From Patiria miniata (Eukaryota; Echinodermata; Asteroidea; Valvatida; Asterinidae): a stretch of DNA of 64,000 nucleotides. The stretch lies in NCBI RefSeq assembly GCF_015706575.1, contig NW_024037063.1, forward strand, positions 124,001-188,000, read 5' to 3'. Of the stretch, positions 62,301-64,000 are shown piece after piece (the first letter of the stretch is position 1; each line of letters opens with the position of its first letter). Both the position numbers and the translations under genes were made by a program. The notes under the pieces are model-generated. The model was not told the origin of the DNA. It was given only the letters and a program-made list of their open reading frames with translations, and searched no databases.

Positions 62301-63877
62301 AACAACGTCCAACAAGTTTGAAGTCCGTAGACCCAATACTCGTGGAGAAAATGTGACATAAGCAAGAATATTATGCCCGAGTTTGTTTCTGTGCGTAAAT
62401 TGCCATAGAGTAGGCTGTCAGCGGGCTTCGCTCCGTGGTGTGTTTACATGCTATATCTCGTTTGGCGGTATCTTGTTATGAAAATTTCTGATTTTTTTGA
62501 CATGTATCGAGAGCTAGTTAGTCTGGCAACAACGTCCAACAAGTTTGAAGTCCGTAGACCCAATACTCGTGGAGAAAATGTGACATAAGCAAGAATATTA
62601 TGCCCGAGTTTGTTTCTGTGCGTAAATTGCCATAGAGTAGGCTGTCAGCGGGCTTCGCTCCGTGGTGTGTTTACATGCTATATCTCGTTTTGGCGGTATC
62701 TTGTTATGAAAAATTTCTGATTTTTTTGACATGTATCGAGAGCTAGTTAGTCTGGCAACAACGTCCAACAAGTTTGAAGTCCGTAGACCCAATACTCGTG
62801 GAGAAAATGTGACATAAGCAAGAATATTTTGCCCGAGTTTGTTTCTGTGCGTAAATTGCCATAGAGTAGGCTGTCAGCGGGCTTCGCTCCGTGGTGTGTT
62901 TATATGCTATATCTCAAATCGGCGGTATCTTGTTATGAAAAATTTCTGATTTTTTTGACATGTATCGAGAGCTAGTTAGTCTGGCAACAACGTCCAACAA
63001 GTTTGAAGTCCGTAGACCCAATACTCGTGGAGAAAATGTGACATAAGCAAGAATATTTGCCCGAGTTTGTTTCTGTGCGTAAATTGCCATAGAGTAGGCT
63101 GTCAGCGGGCTTCGCTCCGTGGTGTGTTTACATGCTATATCTCGTTTGGCGGTATCTTGTTATGAAAAATTTCTGATTTTTTTGACATGTATCGAGAGCT
63201 AGTTAGTCTGGCAACAACGTCCAACAAGTTTGAAGTCCGTAGACCCAATACTCGTGGAGAAAATGTGACATAAGCAAGAATATTATGCCCGAGTTTGTTT
63301 CTGTGCGTAAATTGCCATAGAGTAGGCTGTCAGCGGGCTTCGCTCCGTGGTGTGTTTATATGCTATATCTCAAATCGGCGGTATCTTGTTATGAAAAATT
63401 TCTGATTTTTTTGACATGTATCGAGAGCTAGTTAGTCTGGCAACAACGTCCAACAAGTTTGAAGTCCGTAGACCCAATACTCGTGGAGAAAATGTGACAT
63501 AAGCAAGAATATTATGCCCGAGTTTGTTTCTGTGCGTAAATTGCCATAGAGTAGGCTGTCAGCGGGCTTCGCTCCGTGGTGTGTTTACATGCTATATCTC
63601 AATCGGCGGTATCTTGTTATGAAAATTTCTGATTTTTTTGACATGTATCGAGAGCTAGTTAGTCTGGCAACAACGTCCAACAAGTTTGAAGTCCGTAGAC
63701 CCAATACTCGTGGAGAAAATGTGACATAAGCAAGAATATTATGCCCGAGTTTGTTTCTGTGCGTAAATTGCCATAGAGTAGGCTGTCAGCGGGCTTCGCT
63801 CCGTGGTGTGTTTATATGCTATATCTCAATCGGCGGTATCTTGTTATGAAAAATTTCTGATTTTTTTGACATGTATC
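56341..63877. repeat. Divergent domain, part 2 (33 units)
   Basis: Unit order: As, A(GTTT), At, B, A'(GTTTC), A'(GTTT), B, A, Bt, B, A'ts(GTATC), A(G142C), B(CATC), A't*(GTATC), Bt(CAAT), A, A'(GTTC), A(GTATC), A(GTATT), A'ts(GTATT), B(CAAT), A, A'(GTTC), A(GTTTC), A'(GTTTC), A(two bases lost at 91-92), A(GTTT, A4T3), A, Bt, Ad(GTTT), B, C166/CAAT(A4T3), B(CAAT). GTATC is found only here. No stable HOR is evident. Many blocks at 179-183 look like mixtures of the A and B sequences. Confidence 0.85.
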
Positions 63878-64000
63878 GAGAGCTAGTTAGTCTGGCAACA
63901 ACGTCCAACAAGTTTGAAGTCCGTAGACCCAATACTCGTGGAGAAAATGTGACATAAGCAAGAATATTATGCCCGAGTTTGTTTCTGTGCGTAAATTGCC
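63878..64000. repeat. Partial monomer at window edge
   Basis: The first 123 bases of unit 281, with A92. The array clearly continues beyond the window, as it does to the left of position 1. Confidence 0.95.

Larger units (their letters stand above)
1..64000. repeat. 229-bp satellite DNA array, 280 complete head-to-tail units plus a partial
   Basis: The same ~229-bp monomer repeats from the first to the last base, always in the same orientation. Counting from the gagagctag motif at position 1 gives 280 complete units, and unit 281 starts at 63878. The count is checked by length. 1-8004 holds 35 units minus 11 single-base losses. 8200-18956 holds 47 minus 6. 19156-55303 holds 158 minus a net 34. 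55666-63877 holds 36 minus 32. Each loss was matched to a specific variant. Monomer GC is about 42% (96 of 229). Sequence between units is near-identical except at a few sites. No unique DNA or mobile element interrupts it. Such arrays are typical of eukaryotic heterochromatin; I do not recognise the family or species. Confidence 0.99.

Noticed and set aside
1..64000. CRISPR array or bacterial repeat region
   Set aside because: The units are contiguous 229-bp copies without unique spacers, and there are no cas-like genes.
1..64000. rRNA, tRNA or 5S gene cluster
   Set aside because: No conserved rRNA stretch, tRNA B box or 5S internal control region was recognised in the monomer.
1..64000. 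Telomeric repeats or G-quadruplex runs
   Set aside because: No short telomere-type tandem motif is present, and each monomer has only one GGG run.
1..64000. Transposon origin of the monomer
   Set aside because: No terminal inverted repeats, target-site duplications or transposase-like frames are visible in the monomer; an origin from a transposon fragment cannot be excluded without a search.

Overview
The whole 64 kb window is one uninterrupted satellite DNA array. A monomer of about 229 bp is repeated head to tail, always in the same orientation. Phased from position 1, I count 280 complete units plus a 123-bp partial unit at the right edge. The length differences account for every base: the 1-2 bp indels, four larger deletions (34, 30, 97 and 7 bp) and four 1-bp gains add up exactly to the observed positions. 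I found no unique sequence, transposon, RNA gene, believable protein gene, inversion or telomeric repeat. A homogenised tandem array this long points to a eukaryotic heterochromatic block (centromeric, pericentromeric or subtelomeric). The species cannot be named from the sequence. GC is about 42% and CpG is not depleted (11 per monomer against about 10 expected, hand count), which fits a lightly methylated genome such as many invertebrates, but this is inference.

Notation used throughout, with monomer positions counted from the g of gagagctag. Type A has C166 and GTTTT at 179-183. Type B has T166 and AAATC at 179-183. A' has T166 with a GTTTT-like block. t means T92 instead of A92, and d means one base lost at 92. 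The A/T tract at 201-208 is normally A5T3; * means A6T2 and s means A5T2 (228-bp unit). Variant blocks are named where they occur: GTTTC, GTTT, GTTC, GTATT, GTATC, CAAT. Almost all variation falls at these few sites; the rest of the monomer is nearly invariant across the array.

Reading the unit types in order gives a barcode with several layers of higher-order repeat (HOR). (1) At 0-19 kb, a five-unit module A-B-B-At-B occurs at 230, 1601, 4802, 6861 and 17812. Its last two copies are each followed by an internally deleted unit and four B units. (2) At 11-17 kb there are A-B dimer runs. (3) At 20.1-28.8 kb, three consecutive HOR copies of 15, 12 and 11 units share the pattern A A Bt A A At A B B B B, and the first is enlarged by extra B-A dimers. 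(4) At 28.8-47.5 kb, another HOR of about 8-11 units is built around a core A*-Bt-A-A. (5) At 49.6-64 kb the array becomes more diverse and indel-rich, with variants rare or absent further left. A cluster of rearranged units lies at 54.0-56.3 kb. This looks like a transition from a homogenised core to an older or edge-like part.

No genes work together here. The biology of the window is array evolution (unequal exchange, gene conversion, local deletion) and possibly chromatin structure, through an in-phase A/T tract and a GC-rich hairpin-capable block in each monomer.
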